DNA from: Tremella fuciformis
Lineage: Eukaryota > Basidiomycota > Tremellomycetes > Tremellales > Tremellaceae
DNA length: 64,000 bases
Direction of reading: 5' to 3'
Assembly: GCA_032768795.1 (NCBI GenBank)
Contig: CP136490.1
Location: forward strand, 1,178,001 to 1,242,000
This document shows, in pieces, positions 11,001 through 21,855 of the stretch; position 1 is the stretch's first letter, and each line of letters starts with the position of its first letter. The translations under genes were made by a program, and so were the position numbers. The notes under the pieces were generated by a model. That model had not been told where the DNA came from and made no database searches. It saw only the letters and a program-made list of their open reading frames with translations.

Positions 11001-11413
11001 GTATCCTCGCTAACGTCAGGCTTACTGAGGAAGGACAAGAAGAACTCCAGATCCCCGGCGGTGCTCAGACGCCCATCGATATCCTCGCCTACCTGATGTC
11101 TCGCCGACTGGCATACGCGCCCCATGAGCGGGACATGGTCCTGCTTCACCACTCGTTCGGCTTCACCTCGCCCGGTCAGGATCCAAATGGGCCAGAGAGA
11201 AAGGTGACGGCGTCTCTTGTGCATTACGGGGATGACAAGGCCTCCGCCATGTCAGTGACGGTCGGCAAGACCCTCGCGTTCGCCGCTGGTCGGGTGTTGG
11301 ACGGGGAAGTCAAGGAGAGGGGCGTGACGGGTCCGTATGCGCGCGAGGTCTGGGAGGGCACGCTCGAGCGGCTGGAAGAGGCGGGTGTGCGGGTGGAGGA
11401 GCGGTGGGCGTAG
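8029..11413 (+). CDS. Bifunctional lysine-ketoglutarate reductase / saccharopine dehydrogenase
   Basis: A single polypeptide of 950 residues joins both saccharopine reactions. Fourteen exons: 8029-8406, 8448-8565, 8598-8687, 8725-8955, 9001-9128, 9170-9322, 9365-9470, 9508-9903, 9946-10072, 10116-10226, 10269-10331, 10375-10474, 10516-10973, 11020-11413. The N-terminal half is LKR-like ([48 protein letters not shown]). The C-terminal half is saccharopine reductase-like: Rossmann motif [49 protein letters not shown]. The first 25 residues are Arg-rich without acids, suggesting a mitochondrial presequence. Domain order and length match animal AASS (about 926 aa). Two introns (9904-9945 and 10475-10515) have GC donors; two are 32 and 37 nt. 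Confidence 0.92.
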
Positions 11414-11654
11414 GTACAGGAGGCGACTTTGCATATAGCACGATATCACTTAGCACTCGACCATGTTGCATGGACTGGATACAGTACATTGAAGGTGGAC
11501 TTGCCGGTGACCGGATTTACCGGATTGAAAGAGGGACTTCGAGGGGACGGACAATAAAAGGTTGGACCGGGAGCGTCTGTGCGTGATGCATCTCATCGCT
11601 CGCCATGTAGCGTAGCAGCAGCGGCGCAAGGGGTCAAGAAGAGACAGGGGCAAG

Positions 11655-13100
11655 ATGTCGCAGGTATATCAGTACGACCCCGGCGGTCCTCTCGAAGACG
11701 TTCACCATCCTCTGTCCGAGACGAACGATACCGATACCGACATAGAGATGGCGCCGAGTCCGGCCTCGAGTACTGGGGACGAAGGCATCAAGTATATCTG
11801 CCTCGATACGAATATCCTCGTGCACCACTTGCCGCTCGTCGCGCAGCTTCACTCGCTGTTTAGCAGCGGCGGCGGCGAGAGCAGCAGCAGCAGCACTGAA
11901 GCTGCGCAAGGATATGGCGGGTGGTGTCTCCTCATCCCGACCTTGGTGATCAACGGTCAGTCTCACTCGCGATACGGGTGAGATGTGCGCTGATCCCGCC
12001 TAGAACTCGACAAGCTGTCTTCGTCCATCGCGCCGGCACTGCAGGGTCACTTTGACGCTCCGCTCACAATTGGGGACCTGACGCAGGCGGCAACGCAGTG
12101 GCTAGGCCGGGTCGGCCCCTCTGCCTCACCACCTGCGCCGTTCGAGTCTCGCTCTGATGGCGCTCGCCTCCGCCTCCAGGCATGGGACGAGCGCCTCCAT
12201 CCCCCAACCAGCCTGACCAAAGCCGACGACCGCGTGCTCGACTGCTGCCTCTTCTATCGCCAACGCCTCGCCGCTCGCGTGGTGCTCTGGACGCAGGACA
12301 GGAACCTTGCCATACTCGCCACTGCCAATCGCGTCGACGTGCTGAGGGTGCCCCACCTCTCCCTGGCAGGCGTGGCAATGGCTCTCAAGCTCGACTTGCC
12401 GGCCAGGTTGCCGCTCGCGGACGGCGGCCATGCGAATGGCCAACATGGCATGGACCTCGACCACGACGTCCACGCCGACGACACGGCCAACAACCACCTG
12501 CGTGCCCTCCTCACTGACAATACCATCTTCGCCGCCCCCACGCCCGACCTGCCGTCTCGCATACCCCCACATGCGCGTGCTCGCTCCCGCCCGCACTCAA
12601 ACTCACCCAAATCGACACCGCCATCTACACCGTCCTCCCGCCAGATCCCCCTCGATATCCTACGCCAGATCGATGCCATCTTCTTCCCCCTGGCCTCTTA
12701 CCTCGCGCACCTCTCCAATCGCCCACCGCCCCCATCTCACGACGACAGGCCCCCAACTGACATCGGGTCCGCGAAAGACGATTACACGCCCACCACCGCC
12801 GCTACCGCCGCGCTCCTCCAGCACGCGTACGACTCGTTCGACCACCTCGACGCGACCCGCTTCCCGCCCATCGTGCCCGGCCACACCACGATGACCCCGG
12901 ACCGAGTGGCCCTCTTGCGCGCGATGGCGTGTTTCCGAACGCTCTCCTTGTTCCTCGTGCCGAGAGACGCCCGGCGGCCTCGGACGGGAGAAGTGGTAGA
13001 GGCTTTACAGACGCTGGTTGAGCAGCTTGACTTCTTGCACGTACCCATAGATGCACCCGCTGTAGCGCGACTTGTAAACGGCATCCAGCATTTATCATAA
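11655..13100 (+). CDS. SWT1: PIN-domain endoribonuclease, Swt1-like
   Basis: This is a 465-residue protein with exons 11655-11955 and 12004-13100. The PIN nuclease core spans about residues 45-245: CLDTNILVHHL (first Asp), LLIPTLVINELDKL (Glu split by the intron), DDRVLDCCLFY and LWTQDRNLAILA supply the acidic metal-binding residues. This order and the ELDKL and TQDRNLA motifs match Swt1, which clears defective nuclear mRNPs at the pore. The C-terminal helical half is divergent. A run of CAG/CGG codons (about 11866-11900) encodes a Gly/Ser tract inside the PIN fold. Swt1 identity is likely, not certain. Confidence 0.8.
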
Positions 13101-13278
13101 CCCTGCAGTATCACATACGCCGCATCGCGCCATACCCTGCCGACTGCCAAACACACAGATATGCATACAGTCCGCCGAGGCGTAGCGTTAAAATGTCATG
13201 AGCCCCGACCCGGGTGCGTTTTGTTTTCCCGAATACTGACCCCCTACCTCCGTACACCTCATCGCTCCAAAACACCAC

Positions 13279-15518
13279 TTACACCTTGTCGCGCAGAGAA
13301 GGGTGGAGCTGCCATCAGCGCGAATAGACACTAGAAGCCGAGCGACTCACAATCTGCTCGTGCAGCGCCTTGCCGGCGGGCACCATGGGGTACACATGCT
13401 CGCTGCTGACCAGGCACTCCATGACGATCGGGCGCGTGTTGTCGTACTCGAGGAACTCCTTCATCATGGCGGGCAGGTCCTCGAGGCTGCCGCAGCGCAT
13501 TGCCTTGGCGCCCATGGCCTCGGACAGCTTGACAAAGTCCGGGTTGTGCATCTTGGTGTGCGAGTAGCGGTTCTCGTAGAACAGGTCCTGCCACTGCTCC
13601 ACCATGCCCTGGAACTCGTTGTTGAACAGCAGCACCTTGACGCCGATATTGTACTGGTGCGCAGTGGCGAGCTCCATGGCGGTCATGGAGAACGAGGCGT
13701 CGCCGTCGACGTCGACAACGATCTTCTCGGGCGCGGCGACCTTGGCGCCGATGGCGGATGGCAGACCAAAGCCCATAGTCTGGCAATCAGCTAAGATCCA
13801 GGATTACCTAGGTGACTCACGCCAAGACCGCCGGACGAAACCCATGACCGCGGCTCAGTCCATCGGTAGTACTGGCACGCCCACATCTGGTGCTGTCCGA
13901 CACCGGTCGAAACGACAAACTTGCCCTTGCCCATCTCCTCGGCCTGCTTGTTCAACTCCTTCATAACCTCTTGCGGCTTGAGCTTCTGGCCAGGCTGGCT
14001 GGGGGTGTACGAGAACGGCAGCTTCTCCTTGTTGGCGACACAGCGGGCGATCCACTCTTTCCGGTCGTTCTGCTTGATCTGCGGAACAAGCTCGGCGAGG
14101 GAGGCAACGACATCGCCGAGGATTGGGAGCTGAGCCTCGACAATCTTGTTGATGTTTTTAGGTTGAATCTCGAAGTGGATGATACCGCCAGTGCCCTGAA
14201 GAGCGGCCTGTCTTGCGCCCGGAGCGAAGGTGTCGACCTTGCCAGTGACACGGTCATCGAATCGCGCACCGAGCGCAATCAGAACGTCGGCCTCCTGCAT
14301 GGCAATGTTGGCGTAGGCTGCGCCGTGCATCCCGAGCATGTGGAGCGACTTCTCATCTCGCTCATCGAAAGCACCGAGGCCTTGCAGGGTGGTGGTGACG
14401 GGGATACCTGCTTTGTCGGACAGCTCCTTGAGAAGCTTAGGACCGTCAGGAGACGACAGGACACCGTTGCCGGCGTAGATGACGGGTCGTTTTGCCCCGT
14501 TGATCATCTTGGCGGCGGCCGAGATGAGCGATTGCTCTCCGGGTTGAGGTCGAGCGGGAATGCTGGCCGGGTTGAGGGGGGACGAGGGCAGATAGGGCGC
14601 CGATCCTGGCTGAGTGGATTTTGTGGGGATTGGGGATCGAAGGATGGCGGCAGTCACGTCTTTCGGCAGGTCAACGAGGACGGGGCCGGGTCGGCCGGTG
14701 GTGGCAATCTTGAAAGCCTCGTTGATTCTTCTCGGCAGCTCGGCGACGTCCTTGACGACGACATTCCATTTTGTGCAGCTTCGCGAGATACCGACGACAT
14801 CGGCCTCCTGGAACGCGTCGCTACCGATCAGGTTGGTGGCGACCTGGCCACAGAAAACGACCATCGGGACACCGTCCGACAGGGCGTCCTGCATGGGTGT
14901 GATGACGTTGGTCGCTCCCGGACCAGAGGTCACGAGGACGACACCGGGTTTGCCGGACACACGGGCGTAACCCTCGGCCATGTGACCGGCACCCTGCTCG
15001 TGTCTGGGGAGGACAAACTCGAAGTGAGGCGAGTTGTAGATGGCGTCAAAGACGGGGAGGATAGCACCACCGGGGTAGCCAAAGACCTGAGAGACGCCCT
15101 GTCGGAGCATCATCTCGTGGAAGATCTGACCGCCGGAGAGACCGATGAAGCTGGAGATCAGCTTGATGTCAAGGCTGTCGAGAAGGGCGACTCACGAGTA
15201 GTCGAGTCCATCGCGGATCTTCGAGTCCTCGGGGTTCTCGAACGCAGGTGTCTGAGTAGGGAACTGTGCAGGCGATGCCTGGAAGTGTTGTGCCGGCTCG
15301 GGTCTTGTAGCCTGTGCGACGGCTGCACCACTGGAAGCGCTCGACTGGATTCTTCTGACGTGCTCCTGGACGCGAGCCTTGCCTTCGAGCGAGATGCCGC
15401 GCTCCCTCGTGATGTCGGCTGCCCTGGCATTGGCCGTGGTCGATCTGAGCCTGGCCTGGGCGGCGATGGACCGTGCCGAGCCAATATTTCTGAGGATGCG
15501 AGTATTTCTTGAGAGCAT
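13279..15518 (-). CDS. ILV2: Acetolactate synthase catalytic subunit
   Basis: This is the ThDP/FAD enzyme of branched-chain amino-acid synthesis in mitochondria. Exons 15518-15196, 15150-13821, 13779-13351 and 13308-13279 give 703 codons. The N terminus (MLSRNTRILRNIGSARSIAA) is a typical presequence. Then come GYPGGAILPVFDAIYNS, LPRHEQGAGHMAEGYARVSG with the ThDP-activating Glu nearby, TSGPGATNVITPMQDAL, and the ThDP motif GDASFSMTAMEL to FNNEFQGMVEQW. The last exon codes for nine residues (LHPSLRDKV), found because the third exon otherwise runs into an unlike tail after HEQI. Introns are 41-45 nt. Confidence 0.97.
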
Positions 15519-16370
15519 GTTTGGTGATGAGGGGGAGCGATGGATACTCGAGTACAGGCTAAGTAGTTGATCTATCCAGGGGAACTTTTCGACTCAAAAG
15601 GCATGTCGGACCTCTCCTCCGATCCCTCCACCTGCATGCCCGAGCCCGGCAAGATTCGCCACTTGCCCCCAAGGATCGGTGTTTCCGGGAATATGGAAAC
15701 TGCCTGATCGGGCAAGAGGGTTTGTGATTGACAAGAAGTGACGTGTCAATTCCCTTCTTACCCGATCGGGACAATGAAGCTGTGGCCCCCCCAGTTCGCC
15801 TCTGTTCTATCCTTTGCCCATAACGCGATTGCGCACCTCCCCGCCTATTCCCACTGTCTCCTCAGGAAGCGACCCAGACCTTTTTTCCTCCACCCGGTCC
15901 AACCCGGTCAAACATCATTTGGTAGACAAGCCGAAGGGACCAGAGGCCAGAGGAAAGGAAAAAGAAAAGAAGACGCGCATCACCTGAAACCCTTGAGGTC
16001 TCCAGACTCCCCAATCGCGGTCACCGTCTGTACCAGGCAGTCACGAGTTCACAGCCGTACCAGCCGGGACACGTTAACTCCGATCCTCTCCCCTACGCCG
16101 CGCCGTCACTCTCACTCTCTGGTAGACGACGTGGGTCCAGGCCCTATACGGACTGGACTGGGCAGTGATCGTCGTGGCTTCCTCGGCCGGCCCCTTATCA
16201 CGAGTCTATCACCATATCGAGGGACGCGTCTCATTCCACCGCCCAGATACCAGCTACTCCCATCTCACGTCACGTCGGCCATTCGCCAGGTGGAGGTGGT
16301 CCACTCGTATGTCCCCCTCTCTGTCCCCTTTGTCCCCCGGCTGACCCGACCTAAGATGGTCTAGGAGGCC
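15519..16370. promoter_or_regulatory. Divergent promoter ILV2 / SWI1-like gene
   Basis: This 852-bp gap lies between divergent start codons. TGACGTGTCA at 15739-15748 is a near-palindromic bZIP-type site 221 bp before the ILV2 ATG. A Gcn4-like regulator would fit amino-acid control, but this is only a motif match. The right half is a long C-rich leader for the SWI1-like gene ending in a two-codon uORF. Confidence 0.45.
16356..16364 (+). promoter_or_regulatory. Minimal two-codon uORF
   Basis: ATG GTC TAG at 16356-16364 ends 6 nt before the main ATG at 16371. If the leader is not spliced here, ribosomes would meet this short ORF immediately before the real start. Confidence 0.5.
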
Positions 16371-19300
16371 ATGTCCACTTCTGTGAGCGGTGCGAACGGA
16401 GTAAACCCTACCCCTGCCCCGTCCCTCCCTCAGCACCCTTCACCTTCGCCCTCCATTCCTCCCACTCAGCTCCCTACACTTGCTCCGTCAAACGGGACAG
16501 ACTCGCCTGGCCCCTCGGCAAACCCTCGTCCGCCAGCGACCCCTCATCAGCTCAGCGTCAACGGCAATGGCTCGTCTCATCCCTCGGGACCCATGGACGC
16601 TCAGGCGATGCACACCCGACTCGTCCTCGCTCAGCAGGCAATGCAGGCCAACATGCGACAGCAGCAGCCGCAAACCAATGATGAACGACCGAGCTCTTCA
16701 GGCGGACCGACAGAGAGGAGATCATCGGGCTCGGGAACCGACTGGACGGCAATGGTCAACCAGCTGATTGGCGAAGTGCCGGGCGCCACACCAGAGGCCA
16801 TCATGAAGCAGGTCCGTCTTTCGCTCTCTCTGGTCTCTGCCTATCTAATCAGACAGTTGCAGGCGTTGCAGAACTCAAAGGCACGTCTCGCTGCGGCAGG
16901 CAACACTCCGATCCCGAGCATTCCTCCTCTTCCCACTCCTACAGCTGCCTCGACTTCTCTGCCCCTGGAGCAGCAGAACGCGACCGCCGGGCCTTCACGC
17001 TCACCGTCTGCCCAACCTCCAGCCTCGCTCCCTGAAGGAGACGATGCAGGAGCTGCCTCGACGTCGAATGGCGCTCCGCCCACAGCGACGCCCGCTGCTC
17101 CCTCTCCGGTGCCCAACGATGCTCAGCCAGTGCTCGTCGCCCAGCAGGAAAAGGCGCGCCAACCTCCGCCAGCTCGACCTCCACCTTCTGCTCCTGCGAA
17201 TTCCTCAGCCTCTCAACCACGCCCACCACCAGCTCCAGGTCAAGCAGGTCCGGGCAGACCTTCGGGCCGTATGTCGGTTGCCGATCAACGCAAGCAGTTC
17301 TTGCATACCCTGGTCGGGATGCATAAGCAGAATAACACCGCACCGCCCCGAGCTATTTTCAATGGCGAGCGCGATGGCAGTTTCAAGATCGGCGACGTCT
17401 GGCTCGATGCGATGGAGCTCTTCATGGCCGTTTTAAAGACTGGCGGTGTCTCCAAGGTCGCATCGCTTCCTCCAGATAGCCCATTTTGGACAACATTCCT
17501 GACAGCGAAAAACATCCCGAATCCCTTGGCAGCACCGTTACCTCTCCCTCGAGCTGCCAATATGGATCCGAATGCACCCCCGCATATGACCAATAACCCC
17601 ATCACTTATCTTCTCGGTGCCTATGCAGCCTGGCTCCAGCCATTCGAGGAGCACATGCAGAGGCAACGTACAGCTGTCATGCAGCGTCAAGCTGCAGCTG
17701 GTGGTGCACGGCCCCCTACTGCCAGTGCGAACGGAGCGCCACAAGCTTCGACACCGGTCTCCGCGCCCTCACCCGCCCTACCGATGACGCCTGCATCAGC
17801 GCAAGCACCTACTCCTGGTCCTCTGTCAGCCCCAACGCCGTCAGCCATGAATCATGTATCGCCCGCACCACTGGCAGGTTCACCGGCTCCGATGAACGTT
17901 GATATCAATCAAGCACCGAGGCCGAAAAGTGCTTCGAAGCCGATTCCTCCACCCATTAAAGTCGAGACGAACGGAGTCTCCCCAGCGCCTCATTCGGCGA
18001 CCTCGGCGAGCGGCAAAAAGCGCAAGCGCGACAAGTCTGGTGTCAAACCAAGCGATGCCTCTGCACCGCCGACGCCGTTAGTCTTGCCTAACCCGACCCC
18101 ATCAGCACCTCCTCCCCGGCCACCAACGCCCAAGCGAGCTCGCTATAAGGTAGAATACCGCCCTTTCCATTTCCCGCAACCGGCCCTTGGTGGATGGGAC
18201 GAGAGAGCCGTAGCATCGACATTTCCGAAACACAACCTACATCAACCGCCAAAATCGATACACGAACTCGGCATAGTCGACCTAGAGGCCGTGCTGATGG
18301 GTTTGCGATCTCGCTTGCCACAGCAACTGGGCTATGCGTTGACAGTATTATCCATGCTGTCCATGCCGCTACACGAGGAGGGCCTTTCCGGATTGCCTCT
18401 GGTGCATATCCGCGATATCCTCGTGGAGGTCCTCGAGTTGTTGCAGGAAGCCGCATTTGGGGAGGAGGGTTACCAGGTGTGGGCGTCCAGACGTGCCGAT
18501 GAAGACCAGCACCTCGACATGACCTACGCCGACCTCGAGAGTCTGGCCGAGGACGTCGATTATGGCTTCAAGCCGAGGAAAGACGCGACGGGTGGATCTA
18601 CTGATATCATCCTGTGCTGCCTGAACATGCTTCGCAACTTCTCCATCGTTCCCGCCAACGTCGAGATCATGTCGAGTTATCCGATGTTGTTCGAACTGCT
18701 CGCTACACTTCCGGATGCTAGACTCGCTCGATTCGACTTGTCTGCCCACCCAACCTTTACTCATGATGCGTCGGCCGACTTCGTACAGCGACCGGAGTCT
18801 AACACAGACAAGCCGTTCTCGGTAGTGGAACATGCTCGAGTCCGCCGCGAATGCGTGTCGATCTTGTCAAACCTTGGACTATCTTTACCACTGGCACAGC
18901 TACCACCCATGCACGTCAGCTCGCTCATGCGTCTCATCTCATCGTTCTTGCTCCCATCATGGGAGACGCTGGCGAGGCGCGAACCGATCTACGGACCGTC
19001 AATACCGCTCCAAAGCGTACCACCAGCTTTCACGCCGAGTCTCAACAAGGCGCTCGAAGCCCTGTGCAAGATCTGCTTGAGAGACGAGAATCGAGAAGTC
19101 TTGTCCCACCTACCGGCTCCCACATTGGTCAGCTTGTTCGACGCCCTAGTCAAGCTCTTGCCACACGCGCACCGACAGCTCGAGGCGCTGAGACTACACG
19201 AGGACTTCTTGGCATACAACGAGACGCTTGTCCTGAGTCTATACTCTCTGGCATTTGCCTCTCCTCCGTCTGTGCGCGCGAGTCTGCGCAGCCTCCCCGG

Positions 19301-19628
19301 CGTCGTCCCGACATTCATCCGCCTGATCTGCCTCACCGCCCAAGGCTCGGCACGTGCGCCCGACTGGCGCCAGAACGCCTTCAACGTCATTTGCAGGCGC
19401 ATGGTAGAGACCCTCGGCGTGCTCAACGGTACCGTCACCCCGAATGCGAGCGGCGAGATCATGTCGTTCTCGTCTGGCGGTGTTGAGGGCAAAGGGTGGA
19501 AGTTTGCCAACAAGGTCGTCGAAGACGGCTGGCTGGCGGCGTACAGCGAGCGCATGGAGTGGGTCTTGGGCTTTGCAGCGATGGACGGTGTTATTCTTGG
19601 CGAGGTGGAGGGGTTGTTGGGCATCTAG
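16371..19628 (+). CDS. SWI/SNF subunit, ARID protein (Swi1/BAF250-like)
   Basis: A long nuclear protein, open for 1085 codons. The 45-nt stretch 16812-16856 is probably an in-frame intron (AIMKQ then LQALQNSK), giving 1070. Residues 1-280 are Pro/Ser/Gln-rich and disordered. About residues 290-430 resemble an ARID DNA-binding fold (RKQFLHTLVGMHKQ, WLDAMELFMAVLKTGGVSKV, ITYLLGAYAAWLQPFEEH). After a second disordered stretch with basic KKRKRDKSG, the C-terminal 490 residues are alpha-helical (ELGIVDLEAVLMGLRSRL, GLPLVHIRDILVEVLELL), as in Swi1/BAF250 C-terminal domains. Assignment rests on the ARID plus this architecture. Confidence 0.72.
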   Translation: MSTSVSGANGVNPTPAPSLPQHPSPSPSIPPTQLPTLAPSNGTDSPGPSANPRPPATPHQLSVNGNGSSHPSGPMDAQAMHTRLVLAQQAMQANMRQQQPQTNDERPSSSGGPTERRSSGSGTDWTAMVNQLIGEVPGATPEAIMKQVRLSLSLVSAYLIRQLQALQNSKARLAAAGNTPIPSIPPLPTPTAASTSLPLEQQNATAGPSRSPSAQPPASLPEGDDAGAASTSNGAPPTATPAAPSPVPNDAQPVLVAQQEKARQPPPARPPPSAPANSSASQPRPPPAPGQAGPGRPSGRMSVADQRKQFLHTLVGMHKQNNTAPPRAIFNGERDGSFKIGDVWLDAMELFMAVLKTGGVSKVASLPPDSPFWTTFLTAKNIPNPLAAPLPLPRAANMDPNAPPHMTNNPITYLLGAYAAWLQPFEEHMQRQRTAVMQRQAAAGGARPPTASANGAPQASTPVSAPSPALPMTPASAQAPTPGPLSAPTPSAMNHVSPAPLAGSPAPMNVDINQAPRPKSASKPIPPPIKVETNGVSPAPHSATSASGKKRKRDKSGVKPSDASAPPTPLVLPNPTPSAPPPRPPTPKRARYKVEYRPFHFPQPALGGWDERAVASTFPKHNLHQPPKSIHELGIVDLEAVLMGLRSRLPQQLGYALTVLSMLSMPLHEEGLSGLPLVHIRDILVEVLELLQEAAFGEEGYQVWASRRADEDQHLDMTYADLESLAEDVDYGFKPRKDATGGSTDIILCCLNMLRNFSIVPANVEIMSSYPMLFELLATLPDARLARFDLSAHPTFTHDASADFVQRPESNTDKPFSVVEHARVRRECVSILSNLGLSLPLAQLPPMHVSSLMRLISSFLLPSWETLARREPIYGPSIPLQSVPPAFTPSLNKALEALCKICLRDENREVLSHLPAPTLVSLFDALVKLLPHAHRQLEALRLHEDFLAYNETLVLSLYSLAFASPPSVRASLRSLPGVVPTFIRLICLTAQGSARAPDWRQNAFNVICRRMVETLGVLNGTVTPNASGEIMSFSSGGVEGKGWKFANKVVEDGWLAAYSERMEWVLGFAAMDGVILGEVEGLLGI

Positions 19629-19815
19629 CTAGCTGTACAGGGGGGAAGGTATCTTGTGGCGTTGTCTTGAGATTGATTCTTGAGAACTGAGGGGGGATAC
19701 GACGTAGAATCATTAGCATTTCAGCATCGGCCGCTTTGTCTCTCATACATACGCCCACAGCCAAAAATGCAAGATGCACCTTGCATGCGATACAACAAAC
19801 ACTAGTCACTACAGA

Positions 19816-21702
19816 CTAGTTCCACGCGCTGATCAGATCGCGATACCACCGCACGCCCCCTCCGGGGTCTTGCTCGTCCCTCACCACGTTGCTCACTCCG
19901 AATGGCCTCTCGAGGCGGACATTCGTCGACGCGTGATCGAGCCATTCTTGCATCAGGCCAATGGGCAGGTTCTCAAGGGCGGCAATCTGCACCACTGACA
20001 GGGACTTCTCTACCCCTGCCTCTCTCTCGTCCACCGGCTCTGAATCTGCGACCGCTTGTCCAGCCTCTGGCGAGAGACGGTCGATCAGGCGCGCGAGAAA
20101 GGCCGACGGGTCGTATTGCGGGGTATGCACCACTCTCAGGCCCGACGGCAGCGTCAATTCGCGGATCGGGCCCGCCCCTGCCGCCATGGCCGTCGGTCCG
20201 GCGAGGTAGGGCAGCGTGGCGATCAGCGTGGAAGGCGGGAGAAGCGCCACGCCCCGCGCGCGCATCCACAGGCCCCACACTTCGTCCAGCGCAATCACGC
20301 CCCGGGAGTCGGGGCCGTACATGAGTCCTCCGGACCCTCGGCCACCGGAGGCGCCTGCGCTGCCGCCGCCCACCAGCAGGTGCTGCAGCTCGCGCGCCAG
20401 GCCCTGGTGGTACGCCCGCTGGTCGGACACCATGTCGGGCGTCAGGGCCGGCGTGGGCAGCCCGAGCTGCACGAGCGACGAGCGGATCAAGGATGCCGCT
20501 TCTGGTGCTTGGTCCCCCGCTGCTGATTGTGGTGAGGCGGATGCGAGGCGCTGGTCTAGCGATTGCGCGAGGCGCACCATCTCCCCCGCGCGAACCATGA
20601 GGACTTCCAAGTCCCGGAACGAGTCTTTGACTTGGTCGTCTTTGGCCCGTGCCTCCAGCGACAGGCTCGACATAATCCCGTCTGTCCCTGCGTCAGTGGG
20701 GTACTGATCGAACATAAGAAGACGCACCGATACCACCGCGATTGCGGGTTCTGCCGGTCTCGTCGGCTGGGGCCTGGATCGGCCGGGCCTCCCATGCTTT
20801 TTGCGTCAAGACCGACTTGAGCTTCTGATATGCCACCTTGTCTACCCCTCCGCCGGCGCGAAAGCTCAGCCGTATGACCTCGGTAGCAGTGTTTGACCCA
20901 GTACTGCTGGCCGCTGCAGAAGCTGCGGGCTTTCTCAATGGTGTACCGCACATTTCGCAATTGCGCATCGACGGGTGGTTGAGAAACGTACATGCCGGGC
21001 ACGCGACCTCGGTCGGACCGCTATTCGTCGGGATCGGCGTGGCTGTTGCTGCGACTGGCGTAGGCGCGGCAGTTGCAACTGAGGCCGGCCGGGGGGTGGA
21101 GCTTCTTGACGGCCCCTGCGAGGCGTTCGCCATGGCTGCCTCGGACACGCTCCACGGCACGCCGCACAGCCCGCACTTGCCCGCTCCTGCCGGTGTGGAA
21201 TTCGAGAACCCACACACGCCGCACGTCCACCCTTGCCGTTCCGTCACGTCGACGCTCGTGCTCGCGGCGGCCGATGCTCCAGTGCCAGCGACGGAGGATG
21301 AGGGCTCCGGCTGGCCCAGAGTGAGCGTGATCTTGGGCGAGGAACGCATGAACCCATTGTACGACTCGGTCTGCCGCACATCCCGCAGGCTCGTGGCTAG
21401 CCCCGGGCGGGGCGCCTGCCTGGCGACGGCCGTGAACGGCTCGCTCGGGCTGGTTGGCTCCAGGATCAGCCTATGCGTCGTCAGGTGCACCGTCAGCAGC
21501 TGATAGTCGGGCACCTTGTCGTTTCTGCCCCTCAGTACCCGGCGCGACTGAGAGACTCTTGAGTGGGGACGCACTCTTTGTACAGCCCGACGTTTGCCCA
21601 TGAGCCGATCCACTCTTCGCCTTCTTGCAGGCCCGCCTGCACGGACCCGGTGTGCTGCCATGTGCGCCAGTACGTGCTTGACAGGCCGGCAGGGAGGGAC
21701 AT
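19816..21702 (-). CDS. VPS36: ESCRT-II subunit Vps36
   Basis: An endosomal sorting subunit that binds phosphoinositide and ubiquitin. Exons 21702-21575, 21530-20728 and 20681-19816 give 598 codons. The split GLUE domain opens with EGEEWIGSWANVGLYK and LTVHLTTHRLILE. Two Cys4 zinc fingers of the NZF type are inserted (WTCGVCGFSN with CGLCG, and VACPACTFLNHPSMRNCEMC), as in yeast Vps36. The C-terminal winged-helix core includes LDEVWGLWMRARG and IGLMQEWLDHA. The start is the first ATG in frame after a stop; it gives MSLPAGLSSTYW, 20 residues before the GLUE strand. Introns are 44 and 46 nt. Confidence 0.93.
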
Positions 21703-21855
21703 GAGGTGATGGTGAGAAGGTGAGCTCGTGACTGACCAGGTGGACTCTAAGCTGGTGCACCTCCACCGGCAAGCTCTCTGAGCCTCTGACCGCCGAAAAG
21801 CTCTGTCTTCTGTATTTGCTTTGTCCTTTGACTGCTCGACAGTGCCTCGGCCAGC

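Noticed and set aside
13890..15512. 540-codon open frame on the plus strand opposite ILV2
   Set aside because: It mirrors ILV2 exon 2 exactly and ignores its introns; the translation is low-complexity and family-free. Antisense frames stay open because of the GC-rich codon bias of ILV2.
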